64,000 bases of DNA from Mesorhizobium sp. NBSH29 (GTDB taxonomy: Bacteria > Pseudomonadota > Alphaproteobacteria > Rhizobiales > Rhizobiaceae), in NCBI RefSeq assembly GCF_015500055.1, contig NZ_CP045492.1, positions 1,746,501 through 1,810,500 of the forward strand, in the 5' to 3' direction. The notes under the pieces are model-generated. The model was not told where the DNA came from and did no database searches. It worked only from the letters and a program-made list of their open reading frames with translations. Within the stretch, counting starts at the first letter, position 1; every line of letters begins with the position of its first letter. Positions 37,079 through 45,523 of this stretch are shown piece after piece. Position numbers and translations under genes: made by a program.

Positions 37079-38250
37079 CTCTTGCGCCGCACTTTCTTCG
37101 ACGTCCCGGGCTGACCCTCATAGATCAACTCGGGTCCGACATCCTTGATGTTGCGCTTGCCGCACAACGCCATGGTGATGTCGAGTTCCTTGCGAATGAT
37201 CTCCAGCGCCTGTGTCACGCCCGCTTTGCCGCCCGCACCGAGCCCATACAGGAACGGCCGTCCGATATGCGTGCCCTTGGCGCCGAGCGCCAGCGCCTTC
37301 AGCACATCCTGCCCGGACCGGATGCCGCCATCCAGATGCACATCTATTTTATCGCCCACAGCATCGACAATCTCCGGCAGCACCGCGATGGACGAGGGCG
37401 CGCCATCAAGCTGGCGCCCGCCGTGGTTGGAAACAATGATCGCATCGGCGCCGGTCTTCAGCGCCATCAGCGCATCCTCACGGTCCAAAATTCCTTTCAG
37501 GATAAGCTTGCCGCCCCATTGCTTCTTGATCCAGGCGACATCTTTCCATGATAGCCGCAGGTCGAACTGATCATGCGTCCATGCGGATAAAGAGGTCATA
37601 TTGTCGGCGCCCTTGGCGTGGCCAACGATGTTGCCGAATGTGCGCCTTTTGGTGCCAAGCATGCCTAGGCACCAGCCTGGCCGCGTCGCCATCTGGTAAA
37701 GATGTTTGGGGGTCAGGCGCGGCGGCGCCGAGAGCCCGTTGCGCAGGTCCTTGTGGCGCTGCCCCAGAATTTGAAGATCAAGTGTCAGCACCAACGCGGA
37801 GCATCCGGCAGCCTTGGCCCGTGCGATCAGGTTGGTCACGAAATCCCTGTCGCGCATGACATAAAGCTGAAACCAGAACGGCTTTGTGGTCGCTGCCGCT
37901 ACATCTTCCAGCGAGCAGATGCTCATAGTCGACAGCGTGAACGGCACGCCAAATTCCTCCGCCGCCTGCGCGGCAAGAATTTCCCCGTCTGCATGCTGCA
38001 TTCCCGTCAGCCCGGTCGGCGCCAACGCAACCGGCATCGACACTTTCTCGCCGATCATGGTGCTGGCCAGCGACCGGTCGGTCATGTCCACCAAAACGCG
38101 TTGGCGCAGTTTTATCTTGGCAAAATCCTCTTCATTGGCGCGGTAGGTGCTCTCCGTCCACGCGCCGGAATCCGCATAGTCAAAGAACAGCTTCGGCACC
38201 CGCCGGCGAGCTCGTTCCTTCAAATCGGCGATGGTCAACATAGCGCTCAT
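37075..38250 (-). CDS. lldD: FMN-dependent L-lactate dehydrogenase
   Basis: This membrane-associated flavoenzyme oxidises L-lactate to pyruvate and passes electrons to quinones. It has the alpha-hydroxyacid oxidase fold over 391 residues: LFFDYADSGAWTESTYRANE at the N-terminus, APTGLTGMQHADGE, the active region WFQLYVMRD, VSNHGGRQLDGAPS (catalytic His and Arg) near residue 280, and DGGIRSGQDVLKALALGA for FMN phosphate binding. The start codon overlaps the stop of the GntR gene as ATGA. The neighbouring FadR-type regulator suggests lactate induction. Another 2-hydroxyacid substrate cannot be excluded. Confidence 0.9.
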   Translation of the reverse strand: MSAMLTIADLKERARRRVPKLFFDYADSGAWTESTYRANEEDFAKIKLRQRVLVDMTDRSLASTMIGEKVSMPVALAPTGLTGMQHADGEILAAQAAEEFGVPFTLSTMSICSLEDVAAATTKPFWFQLYVMRDRDFVTNLIARAKAAGCSALVLTLDLQILGQRHKDLRNGLSAPPRLTPKHLYQMATRPGWCLGMLGTKRRTFGNIVGHAKGADNMTSLSAWTHDQFDLRLSWKDVAWIKKQWGGKLILKGILDREDALMALKTGADAIIVSNHGGRQLDGAPSSIAVLPEIVDAVGDKIDVHLDGGIRSGQDVLKALALGAKGTHIGRPFLYGLGAGGKAGVTQALEIIRKELDITMALCGKRNIKDVGPELIYEGQPGTSKKVRRKS

Positions 38251-39071
38251 TCCTGGTCCCCCGTGCCGGAGCGGTCTGCCGCCGGTCTTTTGACGCTTGT
38301 ACCTTCGGAGCGCTGCCGTAGCCGCAGCCGTGACACGCGCTCCCAATCCCCGGTTCGCTCCGCATCCACCATGGCTCGCGTGACGAAATCCATATGCGCC
38401 ATTGCCGCTTGTTTAGCCTCCAATGGATCGCCCGCAATCACCGCCTGGTAGATCGCCTGATGCTGATCATAAAGCTGCTGGCGCGCGGCGGGCATTGTAA
38501 AGACCAGCATGCGGTTTCGAAACACGCCATCCGAAAGCAACCGGTAGCAGGAGCGCAGGGTGTGGAGCAAAATAATATTGTGCGCACATTCACCGATCGC
38601 TGAATGAAACTCGACATCGATGGCAGCCTCTTCCTCGAAGTCGCCACGCTGATGCGCGTCTTCCATCCGCACCATGATCGCACCGAGTAGCGCCCGGTCA
38701 TCGGCGGTGGCGCGGCTGGCGGCATGTTCGGCGGCAATGCCTTCAATGTCGCGCCGATACTCCATGTAGTCGGCCGCCGCTTTCGCATGCGACGAAATGA
38801 GATCCAGCACAGGTCGTGCAAACACCTCGCCGATGACATCGGCAACGATAGTGCCGCCACCATGACGCGTTGCCAGAAGCCCTCGCGCCTCCAGTGATTT
38901 CAAGGCATCACGCAAGATGGGCCGCGATACATCAAGCTGCACCGCAAGCTCGCGTTCCGCCGGCAGCCGGTCACCCACGCGCAACACGCCCTCTAGAATG
39001 AGGCTCTCAACCTGCTGCACCACCTCATCGGCAGTGCGAGAATGCTCTATTCGAGAAAAAATGTCGTTCAA
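38247..39071 (-). CDS. GntR/FadR-family regulator, LldR-like
   Basis: A 274-residue regulator with an N-terminal winged helix (LPAERELAVQLDVSRPILRD at about 37-56, then LEARGLLATRHGGGT) and a C-terminal FCD domain with metal/ligand-type His residues (EFHSAIGECAHN, then HQAIYQAVIAGD). It precedes lldD with an ATGA overlap, so it probably senses lactate or a related acid and controls its own operon. A dyad TTGACC-N6-GGTCAA lies 44 bases upstream. Confidence 0.87.
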   Translation of the reverse strand: MNDIFSRIEHSRTADEVVQQVESLILEGVLRVGDRLPAERELAVQLDVSRPILRDALKSLEARGLLATRHGGGTIVADVIGEVFARPVLDLISSHAKAAADYMEYRRDIEGIAAEHAASRATADDRALLGAIMVRMEDAHQRGDFEEEAAIDVEFHSAIGECAHNIILLHTLRSCYRLLSDGVFRNRMLVFTMPAARQQLYDQHQAIYQAVIAGDPLEAKQAAMAHMDFVTRAMVDAERTGDWERVSRLRLRQRSEGTSVKRPAADRSGTGDQE

Positions 39072-39114
39072 CGAGACGCTCGCGTTTTCGGTGACTGGTG
39101 GCAGGATAAAGCGA

Positions 39115-39132
39115 TTGACCTCAACTGGTCAA
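39115..39132. promoter_or_regulatory. Candidate GntR operator upstream of lldR
   Basis: TTGACC (39115-39120) and GGTCAA (39127-39132) form a perfect inverted repeat with a 6-base spacer, upstream of the GntR gene. GntR regulators of this type bind GGTC/GACC-containing dyads. Binding by the neighbouring regulator is inferred. Confidence 0.5.
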
Positions 39133-39282
39133 CTTTCTGATCCAATTTGGACGGCGCAAACAATTACCGGCCGTGGCATAAAATTGCGCAGTGCTTGAAA
39201 TTTGCGGTTTGTGACCTTCGCGCCCCGGTGCTGTTATGGCGCCTGGCTGAACGCCACGCTGGCAAAGGCGCAGGGATCACGG

Positions 39283-40605
39283 GTGACGACAGACAGGGAA
39301 AGTCTCGAATTCCAGGCGCGCGCAACAGGAAGCGTGCTGGGCTTTCCCGCGCATGAGGGCCGTCCCGGCGCGTTGGGCGAGGTTCATGCACGGCCTCACC
39401 CACTGGTAGAGACCCCACGCGTTCTGGTCCAGCTTTCATTCATGACCGAGGGCGGCTCGGGCGTCGACCAAGCGGTTCTGTCCGAACTCTCGCGTCGGCT
39501 TGGCATCGCAGCGCCCGGCCGCAGCGCCCGCCACCACGCCATGAAATGGGGGCAGGGCACGCTGCGCTGGGAGCGCCACACCGAGTTCTCGACCTACCAG
39601 TGGGAAGGCCCGCTTGGGGAGGGTGGACGCGCCAGTGAGCAGACGCCCTTTGGCAATGGCTTTTCACCCCCCGGAACAGTCATTTCCGGCATCCGGCTGG
39701 AGGTCCGCCCCTGGACACCGGCCAACGAGGCGCTGATCTATAGTTTTGACGCGGCAAGTCTGTGCTATTCACGCGTGGAGCAGGGCAAGGCTGCCATCAT
39801 TACCGATTTCCGTCAGGATGGTGATGGCCTGACACGTATTCTGGTTCTCGATCGTGGCCTCACTCCGGCCCGCACAGGCGCTCTCCTGCAGCGGCTCATC
39901 GACATCGAAACTTATCGCACGCTGGCCATGCTCGGACTTCCGCTTGCGCAAAGCCTGTCGGCACGCGCTCGCGGCATCGAGGACCGTCTGGCCATCGCCA
40001 CCCGCGAAATGAAGGATGCTGAAACCCGCAACAGCCAGACGCTGCTCGCGGATCTCACCGAACTCGCCGCCGAACTGGAGGCCGATGCCGCGTCCAGCCT
40101 TTACCGTTTCGGCGCCAGCCGCGCCTATGACGGCATCGTCATCGAACGGCTGGATGCGCTCGATGAGGAAGCCGTGCCCGGCTACGATACTTGGGCCGGC
40201 TTTTTGCAGCGCCGCGTCGCGCCGGCAATGCGCACCTGCCGCTCGGTTGAAGAACGCCTTGCCAATCTGTCGCGAAAACTCACCCGCGCGACAACATTGC
40301 TGCGCACCTGGGTAGATGTGGAGGTCGAACAGCAAAATCGCGATTTGCTTGCATCAATGAACAACCGCGCCCGCCTTCAACTGCGCCTGCAACAGACGGT
40401 CGAGGGGCTATCGGTCGCCGCCGTCTCCTACTATGTGGTCGGCCTGATCGCCTATCTGGCCAAGGGTGCATCCGTGTTCGGTCACGCCATTGCACCCGAG
40501 ATCGTCACCGCAGCCGCCGTCCCAGTCAGCATCTTGCTGGTCTGGTGGGGTGTGCGCCGCGTCCGCCGCATGCATGCCGAGCCCGTCAAGCCCGCCGGCG
40601 AGTAG
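39283..40605 (+). CDS. DUF3422 membrane protein
   Basis: A protein of about 440 residues matching DUF3422, a family of unknown function common in alphaproteobacteria. It begins with a conserved block (GFPAHEGRPGALGEVHARPH) and continues with FMTEGGSG and WERHTEFSTYQWEG. It has a long helical middle and ends in two membrane helices (VSYYVVGLIAYLAKG and IVTAAAVPVSILLVWWGV). GTG at 39283 has AGGGA about seven bases upstream; an earlier TTG is possible. It lies between the lactate operon and glcDEF but nothing shows a functional link. Confidence 0.8.
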   Translation: MTTDRESLEFQARATGSVLGFPAHEGRPGALGEVHARPHPLVETPRVLVQLSFMTEGGSGVDQAVLSELSRRLGIAAPGRSARHHAMKWGQGTLRWERHTEFSTYQWEGPLGEGGRASEQTPFGNGFSPPGTVISGIRLEVRPWTPANEALIYSFDAASLCYSRVEQGKAAIITDFRQDGDGLTRILVLDRGLTPARTGALLQRLIDIETYRTLAMLGLPLAQSLSARARGIEDRLAIATREMKDAETRNSQTLLADLTELAAELEADAASSLYRFGASRAYDGIVIERLDALDEEAVPGYDTWAGFLQRRVAPAMRTCRSVEERLANLSRKLTRATTLLRTWVDVEVEQQNRDLLASMNNRARLQLRLQQTVEGLSVAAVSYYVVGLIAYLAKGASVFGHAIAPEIVTAAAVPVSILLVWWGVRRVRRMHAEPVKPAGE

Positions 40606-40716
40606 CGCTGTTGCCCGTCCGCCGTGTCGGTGCCAGCGGCAGATTGCCGCTGCGGAAGCAGTGCACGCCAGTGCTGCGCCGATTGCACAAAGCTTGATTT
40701 GCCAGCTTCGCTCATC

Positions 40717-40739
40717 ACTGGTAAAAGATTATTACCAGT
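40717..40739. promoter_or_regulatory. Perfect dyad in glcD leader
   Basis: ACTGGTAA (40717-40724) and TTACCAGT (40732-40739) are perfect inverted repeats with a 7-base spacer, ending six bases before the AGGAGG ribosome site of glcD. It may be an operator for a GntR-type regulator of glycolate genes, or an RNA hairpin that affects translation. Which one applies is inference. Confidence 0.5.
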
Positions 40740-40759
40740 TACTCAGGAGGATGGCCAGA

Positions 40760-42256
40760 ATGTCCGGGCTGATAATGCCGCCACCAGATCAGCAGACGCT
40801 GGCGCGCCGCGCCGAGATTGTGGCCGACATGCGCCAGATCGTGCCGGGCGAGGGTGTGGTCGATGCTGTCAATTCCATGCGCGCTTTTGAGAGCGATGGG
40901 CTGACCGCCTATCGCCAGCTGCCACTGGTTGTGGTGCTGCCTGAAACCACCGCGCAAGTGTCGCGCATTCTCACCTATTGCAATCAGCGCGGCATAAAAA
41001 TCGTGCCGCGCGGTTCTGGCACATCGCTGTCGGGCGGTGCATTGCCGCTGGAAGATGCGGTGCTTCTGGTCATGAGCCGCTTTAACCGCGTGCTGGATAT
41101 TGATTTTGATAATCGATGCGTGGTCGCCCAGCCGGGCGTCACCAATCTTGGCATCACCACCGCCGTCGAGCAGCAGGGGTTTTACTATGCCCCTGACCCA
41201 TCCTCCCAGATCGCCTGCTCGATCGGCGGCAATGTCGCGGAAAATTCAGGCGGTGTGCACTGCCTGAAATATGGCCTTACCGCCAATAATCTTCTCGGCA
41301 TAGAAATGGTGATGATGGATGGCGAAGTGGTGCGCCTTGGCGGCAAGCATCTGGATAGCGAGGGCTATGATCTGATCGGCGTGATGACTGGTTCTGAAGG
41401 GCTGCTCGGCGTCGTCACCGAAGTGACGGTGCGCATTTTGCAAAAGCCTGAAACGGCGCGTGCTCTGCTTCTGGGGTTTCCAACCTCTGAAGAGGCCGGC
41501 CAATGCGTGGCCGATATTATTGGCGCGGGCATTATTCCAGGCGGCATGGAAATGATGGACCGCCCCGCCATCCATGCGGCGGAAGATTTCGTCCATGCCG
41601 GCTACCCGCTCGAATGCGAGGCGCTTTTGATCATTGAACTCGATGGCTGCCCTGATGAAGTGAACCATCTGATCGAGGCAGTGGAACGGATTGCCGCCCA
41701 AAACGGCTCCACCACCTGCCGCATCTCGCAAACCGAAGAAGAGCGCATGACCTTCTGGGCGGGTCGCAAGGCAGCCTTTCCGGCAGTGGGCCGCATCTCG
41801 CCAGATTATTACTGCATGGATGGCACCATTCCGCGCAAACAATTGCCGACCGTTCTGGCTGGAATGCGCGAATTGTCCGCCAAATACGGTCTGGGCGTTG
41901 CCAATGTCTTCCACGCTGGCGATGGCAATCTGCACCCGCTCATTCTCTATGATGCCAACAAGCCCGGCGAACTGGAAAAGGCAGAAGATTTCGGCTCTGA
42001 TATTTTGCGCCTCTGCGTCAAGGTCGGCGGCGTGTTGACTGGCGAACATGGCGTCGGTGTCGAAAAACGCGATCTGATGCCTGAAATGTTCAACCAGATA
42101 GATCTCGACCAGCAGATGCGCGTCAAATGCGCGTTCGACCCCAACCACCTGCTTAACCCCGGCAAAGTGTTCCCGCAATTGCGCCGCTGCGCCGAACTTG
42201 GCCGTATGCATATTTCCGGCGGCAAACTGCCCTTTCCAGATATTCCACGGTTTTGA
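40760..42256 (+). CDS. glcD: Glycolate oxidase subunit GlcD
   Basis: This is the FAD-binding catalytic subunit of glycolate dehydrogenase, which oxidises glycolate to glyoxylate. Residues 1-498 include the FAD-binding PCMH domain (VPRGSGTSLSGGALP near 93, then PDPSSQIACSIGGNVAENSG) and a C-terminal domain with NVFHAGDGNLHPL and the terminal HLLNPGKVFP. ATG 40760 has AGGAGG nine bases upstream; a nearer in-frame ATG at 40751 directly abuts it. It is the first gene of glcDEF and is followed by an unusual array of palindromic repeats before glcE. Confidence 0.93.
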   Translation: MSGLIMPPPDQQTLARRAEIVADMRQIVPGEGVVDAVNSMRAFESDGLTAYRQLPLVVVLPETTAQVSRILTYCNQRGIKIVPRGSGTSLSGGALPLEDAVLLVMSRFNRVLDIDFDNRCVVAQPGVTNLGITTAVEQQGFYYAPDPSSQIACSIGGNVAENSGGVHCLKYGLTANNLLGIEMVMMDGEVVRLGGKHLDSEGYDLIGVMTGSEGLLGVVTEVTVRILQKPETARALLLGFPTSEEAGQCVADIIGAGIIPGGMEMMDRPAIHAAEDFVHAGYPLECEALLIIELDGCPDEVNHLIEAVERIAAQNGSTTCRISQTEEERMTFWAGRKAAFPAVGRISPDYYCMDGTIPRKQLPTVLAGMRELSAKYGLGVANVFHAGDGNLHPLILYDANKPGELEKAEDFGSDILRLCVKVGGVLTGEHGVGVEKRDLMPEMFNQIDLDQQMRVKCAFDPNHLLNPGKVFPQLRRCAELGRMHISGGKLPFPDIPRF

Positions 42257-42270
42257 TGCACTTGAGCGCC

Positions 42271-42464
42271 CCCCTCTCCGTCGCGCTTCACGCGCCACCG
42301 CTCCCCCGAAGGGGGCGAGGAACCATGTTTGCGATTAGCAGTTCCTCGCCCCGCCTGCGGGGAGAGGTGGATTGGGCAAAGCCCAAGACGGAGAGGGGCC
42401 TTTGCGCCCTCATTGTTTTTGCCATGCGGGGTGTGTCGGCATGAAATCATTTTCTGTCGTGGCT
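42271..42464. repeat. Palindromic repeat unit 1 of 4
   Basis: The first of four tandem units of about 194 bp between glcD and glcE. A 128-bp palindromic core (42271-42398) has nested arms: CCCCTCTCCGTC with GACGGAGAGGGG outside, and GGGGGCGAGGAAC with GTTCCTCGCCCC inside. A 66-bp spacer containing TTGTTTTTGCCATGCGGGG follows. It resembles the dispersed palindromic elements of rhizobial genomes but is not one I can name with certainty. Confidence 0.85.
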
Positions 42465-42658
42465 CCCCTCTCCGTCGCGCTTCGCGCGCCACCTCTCCCC
42501 CGAAGGGGGCGAGGAACCATGTTTGCGATTAGCAGTTCCTCGCCCCGCCTGCGGGGTGAGGTGGCTTGGGCAAAGCCCAAGACGGAGAGGGGCCTTTGCG
42601 CCCTCATTGTTTTTGCCATGCGGGGTGTGTCGGCATGAAATCATTTTCTGTCGTGCTC
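42465..42658. repeat. Palindromic repeat unit 2 of 4
   Basis: Nearly identical to the first unit, with core 42465-42592 and a spacer to 42658. Differences are single bases such as GGGGTGAGG for GGGGAGAGG. Confidence 0.85.
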
Positions 42659-42853
42659 CCCCTCTCCGTCGCGCTTTGCGCGCCACCTCTCCCCCGAAGG
42701 GGGCGAGGAACCAGGTTTGCGATTGTCAGTTCCTCGCCCCGCCTGCGGGGAGAGGTGGCTTGGGCAAAGCCCAAGACGGAGAGGGGGCTTTCGCGCCCTC
42801 ATTGTTTTTGCCATGCGGGGTGTGTCGGCATGAAATCATTTTCTGTCGTGCTC
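42659..42853. repeat. Palindromic repeat unit 3 of 4
   Basis: Core 42659-42787 plus spacer. The inner loop reads GATTGTCAG instead of GATTAGCAG, a variant shared with the fourth unit, which suggests stepwise duplication. Confidence 0.85.
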
Positions 42854-42982
42854 CCCCTCTCCGTCGCCCTTTGCGCGCCACCGCTCCCCCGAAGGGGGCG
42901 AGGAACCATGTTTGCGATTGTCAGTTCCTCGCCCCGCTTGCGGGGAGAGGTGGCTTGGGCGAAGCACAAGACGGAGAGGGGG
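42854..42982. repeat. Palindromic repeat unit 4 of 4, no spacer
   Basis: The core is complete but the spacer ends after GCTTTCGCGC and runs into the glcE leader. Slight decay in the outer arm (GAAGCACAAG for AAAGCCCAAG) suggests this copy is among the older ones. Confidence 0.85.
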
Positions 42983-43005
42983 CTTTCGCGCTCCAAGGCA
43001 AAACC

Positions 43006-44232
43006 ATGACCACATTCACCCCCACGACCCCCGACGAAACTCTGTCCACCGTCCAATGGGCGTTGGGCGAAAGCCAGCCGCTGGAAATCGAAGGCCAGGG
43101 CTCCAAGCGCGGCATTGGCCATCCGGTTCAGGCAGCCCATACGCTCAGCCTGTCGAAGCTGACCGGCGTGACACTGTATGAGCCGGAAGAGCTGGTGCTT
43201 TCAGCCCGTGCTGGCACGCCGATTGCGGAGATAGAAAAGCTGCTTGCGGCCAACAGGCAGGAACTGGCTTTCGAGCCGATGGATTACGGCCCGCTTCTGG
43301 GCACCGGCCAGAAAAACGCTGGCACTATTGGAGGCGTTCTGGCGACAAATCTTTCCGGTCCGCGCCGGCTGAAAGCGGGTGCAGCGCGCGACCATGTGCT
43401 GGGCATCAACGCCGTTTCAGGCCGTGGCGAAGCGTTCAAATCCGGCGGGCGTGTGGTCAAGAATGTCACGGGCTATGATCTGTCCAAACTCATGGCTGGC
43501 TCATGGGGCACGCTGGCGGTGGTGACCGATGTCACCTTCAAAGTTTTACCGGCCGCTGAAACGGAAACCACGCTCGTCCTCACCGGCCTGCTCGATGATG
43601 TCGCCGCCAGCGCTATGGCGCTGGCGCTTGGTTCAAGCGCAGAAGTGGCAAGTGCGGCCCATCTGCCTGAAAACATCGCCCGGCTTGTGGGCGGCGGCGC
43701 ACTTGGAACGGATGCCGCGACCCTGCTGAGGCTGGAAGGGTTTGGCCCTTCGGTCGCCTACCGCTTGGCGCGTCTGCGTGATCTGCTCAAAGCAGCGCCC
43801 GGCATGATCGAGCTTGAGGGCTCAGCCTCAAAATCCCTATGGCGAGAGGTGCGCGATTGCGCGCCCTTTGCGGATGGCACCGACAAGCCGGTCTGGCGTG
43901 TCTCAATGGCACCGTCCCGCGCGCATGAAATGGTGCTGGCGCTGCGCATGGAACTGGCCGCCGATGCCTATTATGATTGGCAGGGCGGGCTGGTGTGGCT
44001 GCGCATGGAAAACGAGCCGGAAGCAGCGTTGCTGCGCGGTCTCGTGCAACAGTTCGGCGGCGGCCACGCAACGCTTGTGCGCGCTGCCCCGCACTGGCGT
44101 ATTGCAACGCCGCTGTTTGAACCGCAAGCTGCCCCCCTGGCCGCATTGTCTGCGCGGGTGAAGCATGAGTTTGACTCCCAGAACATTCTCAATCCTGGCC
44201 GGATGGTCGCAATGGCTCAGGCAGGGCAATAA
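43006..44232 (+). CDS. glcE: Glycolate oxidase subunit GlcE
   Basis: This is the second FAD-binding subunit of glycolate dehydrogenase. The 408 residues contain a PCMH-type FAD site (GPLLGTGQKNAGTIGGVLAT near 100, then GGRVVKNVTGYDLSKLMAGS near 148) and end FDSQNILNPGRM. The start at 43006 follows the palindromic array by 23 bases, with only a weak AAGG as ribosome site. The frame stays open upstream through the repeats, but that part is repeat DNA and not homologous. glcF follows after three bases, which fits an operon. Confidence 0.9.
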   Translation: MTTFTPTTPDETLSTVQWALGESQPLEIEGQGSKRGIGHPVQAAHTLSLSKLTGVTLYEPEELVLSARAGTPIAEIEKLLAANRQELAFEPMDYGPLLGTGQKNAGTIGGVLATNLSGPRRLKAGAARDHVLGINAVSGRGEAFKSGGRVVKNVTGYDLSKLMAGSWGTLAVVTDVTFKVLPAAETETTLVLTGLLDDVAASAMALALGSSAEVASAAHLPENIARLVGGGALGTDAATLLRLEGFGPSVAYRLARLRDLLKAAPGMIELEGSASKSLWREVRDCAPFADGTDKPVWRVSMAPSRAHEMVLALRMELAADAYYDWQGGLVWLRMENEPEAALLRGLVQQFGGGHATLVRAAPHWRIATPLFEPQAAPLAALSARVKHEFDSQNILNPGRMVAMAQAGQ

Positions 44233-44235
44233 AAG

Positions 44236-45522
44236 ATGCAAACCACATTCACGCCCGCTCAATTGGCCAATCCGCATGTCGCTGAATCTGAAAAGATCCT
44301 GCGCAATTGCGTGCATTGCGGTTTTTGCACCGCCACCTGTCCCACCTATGTGACGCTCGGCAATGAGCTGGATTCGCCGCGCGGGCGCATCTATCTCATC
44401 AAGGACATGCTGGAAAATGATCGTCCGGCAGATAACCAGATCGTCACCCATATAGACCGCTGCCTGTCCTGCCTGGCCTGCATGACGACATGCCCATCTG
44501 GCGTCAATTACATGCATCTGGTTGACCATGCCCGCGCCCATATTGAAAAGACCTATACGCGCTCCTTCACCGACCGTGCGCTGCGCGCCATGCTGGCCTT
44601 CGTGCTGCCGCATCCGGCACGCTTTCGCGCAGCCCTCAAGCTGGCGCGTCTGGGCAAGCCGTTCGCCGGTCTGTTCGATCGCATCAAACCGCTGAAGCCG
44701 CTGGCCGCCATGCTGCGGCTGGCACCCGCGACCCTGCCGCCCAAGCGCGCAATCAGCGTCGCGCCCATATCAGGCGCTCATAAGCGGGTCGCTATTCTGG
44801 CCGGCTGCGCGCAATCTGTGCTCGACCCCGGCATAAATGATGCAACGCGCCGCCTGCTGGCGCGGCTCGGCGTGGAAGTGGCTATACCCAGGAACGAAGG
44901 CTGCTGCGGTGCGCTGGTGCATCATCTGGGCAAGGAAGAACAGGGATTGGCCGCCGCGCGCCAAAACGTCGATGCCTGGACCGCCGAGATGGAGCGCGGG
45001 CTGGATGCCATCCTTATCACCGCATCCGGCTGTGGCACAACGATCAAGGATTACGGCTTCATGCTGCGGCTCGACCCTGCCTATGCCCAAAAAGCCAGGC
45101 GCGTGTCTGAAATCGCCTGCGACATCACAGAATTTCTGGCCACGCTGCAACTGCCCGAACCTGCGCAGCAAACCGGCCTCAGCGTCGCCTATCATTCCGC
45201 CTGTTCCATGCAGCACGGCCAGAAGATCACCCGCCTGCCTAAAGACCTTCTGGCACGGGCAGGCTTCACCATCCGCGAACCGCGCGAAGGCCATTTGTGC
45301 TGTGGCTCAGCTGGCACCTACAACATTCTCCAGCCCGAAATCTCGGCCCAATTGCGCGACCGCAAAGTCAAAAACATCGCCGCCACCAAGGCTGACATCA
45401 TCGCCACCGGCAATATTGGCTGCATGACGCAGATATCAGGCCGCGCAGGAATGCCGATTGTGCATACGATAGAATTGCTCGATTGGGCCTATGGCGGGCC
45501 AAAGCCGGTGGCTTTGGGTTGA
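44236..45522 (+). CDS. glcF: Glycolate oxidase iron-sulfur subunit GlcF
   Basis: This is the electron-transfer subunit of glycolate dehydrogenase. It has two 4Fe-4S clusters: CVHCGFCTATCPTY near residue 22 and CLSCLACMTTCP near 76. Two CCG-type domains follow with NEGCCGALVHHLG and GHLCCGSAGTYN, which bind further cofactors or subunits. The 428 residues are normal for GlcF. It starts three bases after glcE. The stop codon is separated by one base from the convergent Abi-like gene, so no terminator fits between them. Confidence 0.93.
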   Translation: MQTTFTPAQLANPHVAESEKILRNCVHCGFCTATCPTYVTLGNELDSPRGRIYLIKDMLENDRPADNQIVTHIDRCLSCLACMTTCPSGVNYMHLVDHARAHIEKTYTRSFTDRALRAMLAFVLPHPARFRAALKLARLGKPFAGLFDRIKPLKPLAAMLRLAPATLPPKRAISVAPISGAHKRVAILAGCAQSVLDPGINDATRRLLARLGVEVAIPRNEGCCGALVHHLGKEEQGLAAARQNVDAWTAEMERGLDAILITASGCGTTIKDYGFMLRLDPAYAQKARRVSEIACDITEFLATLQLPEPAQQTGLSVAYHSACSMQHGQKITRLPKDLLARAGFTIREPREGHLCCGSAGTYNILQPEISAQLRDRKVKNIAATKADIIATGNIGCMTQISGRAGMPIVHTIELLDWAYGGPKPVALG

Positions 45523-45523
45523 T

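Noticed and set aside
42271-42982. The repeat array as a CRISPR
   Set aside because: Units are about 194 bp and nearly identical throughout, including the spacers, and no cas genes are present. CRISPR repeats are short and have unique spacers.
42523-43005. Upstream extension of glcE through the repeats
   Set aside because: The frame is open but the residues are translated repeat DNA, repeated in tandem, and unlike any GlcE N-terminus. ATG 43006 fits the family.
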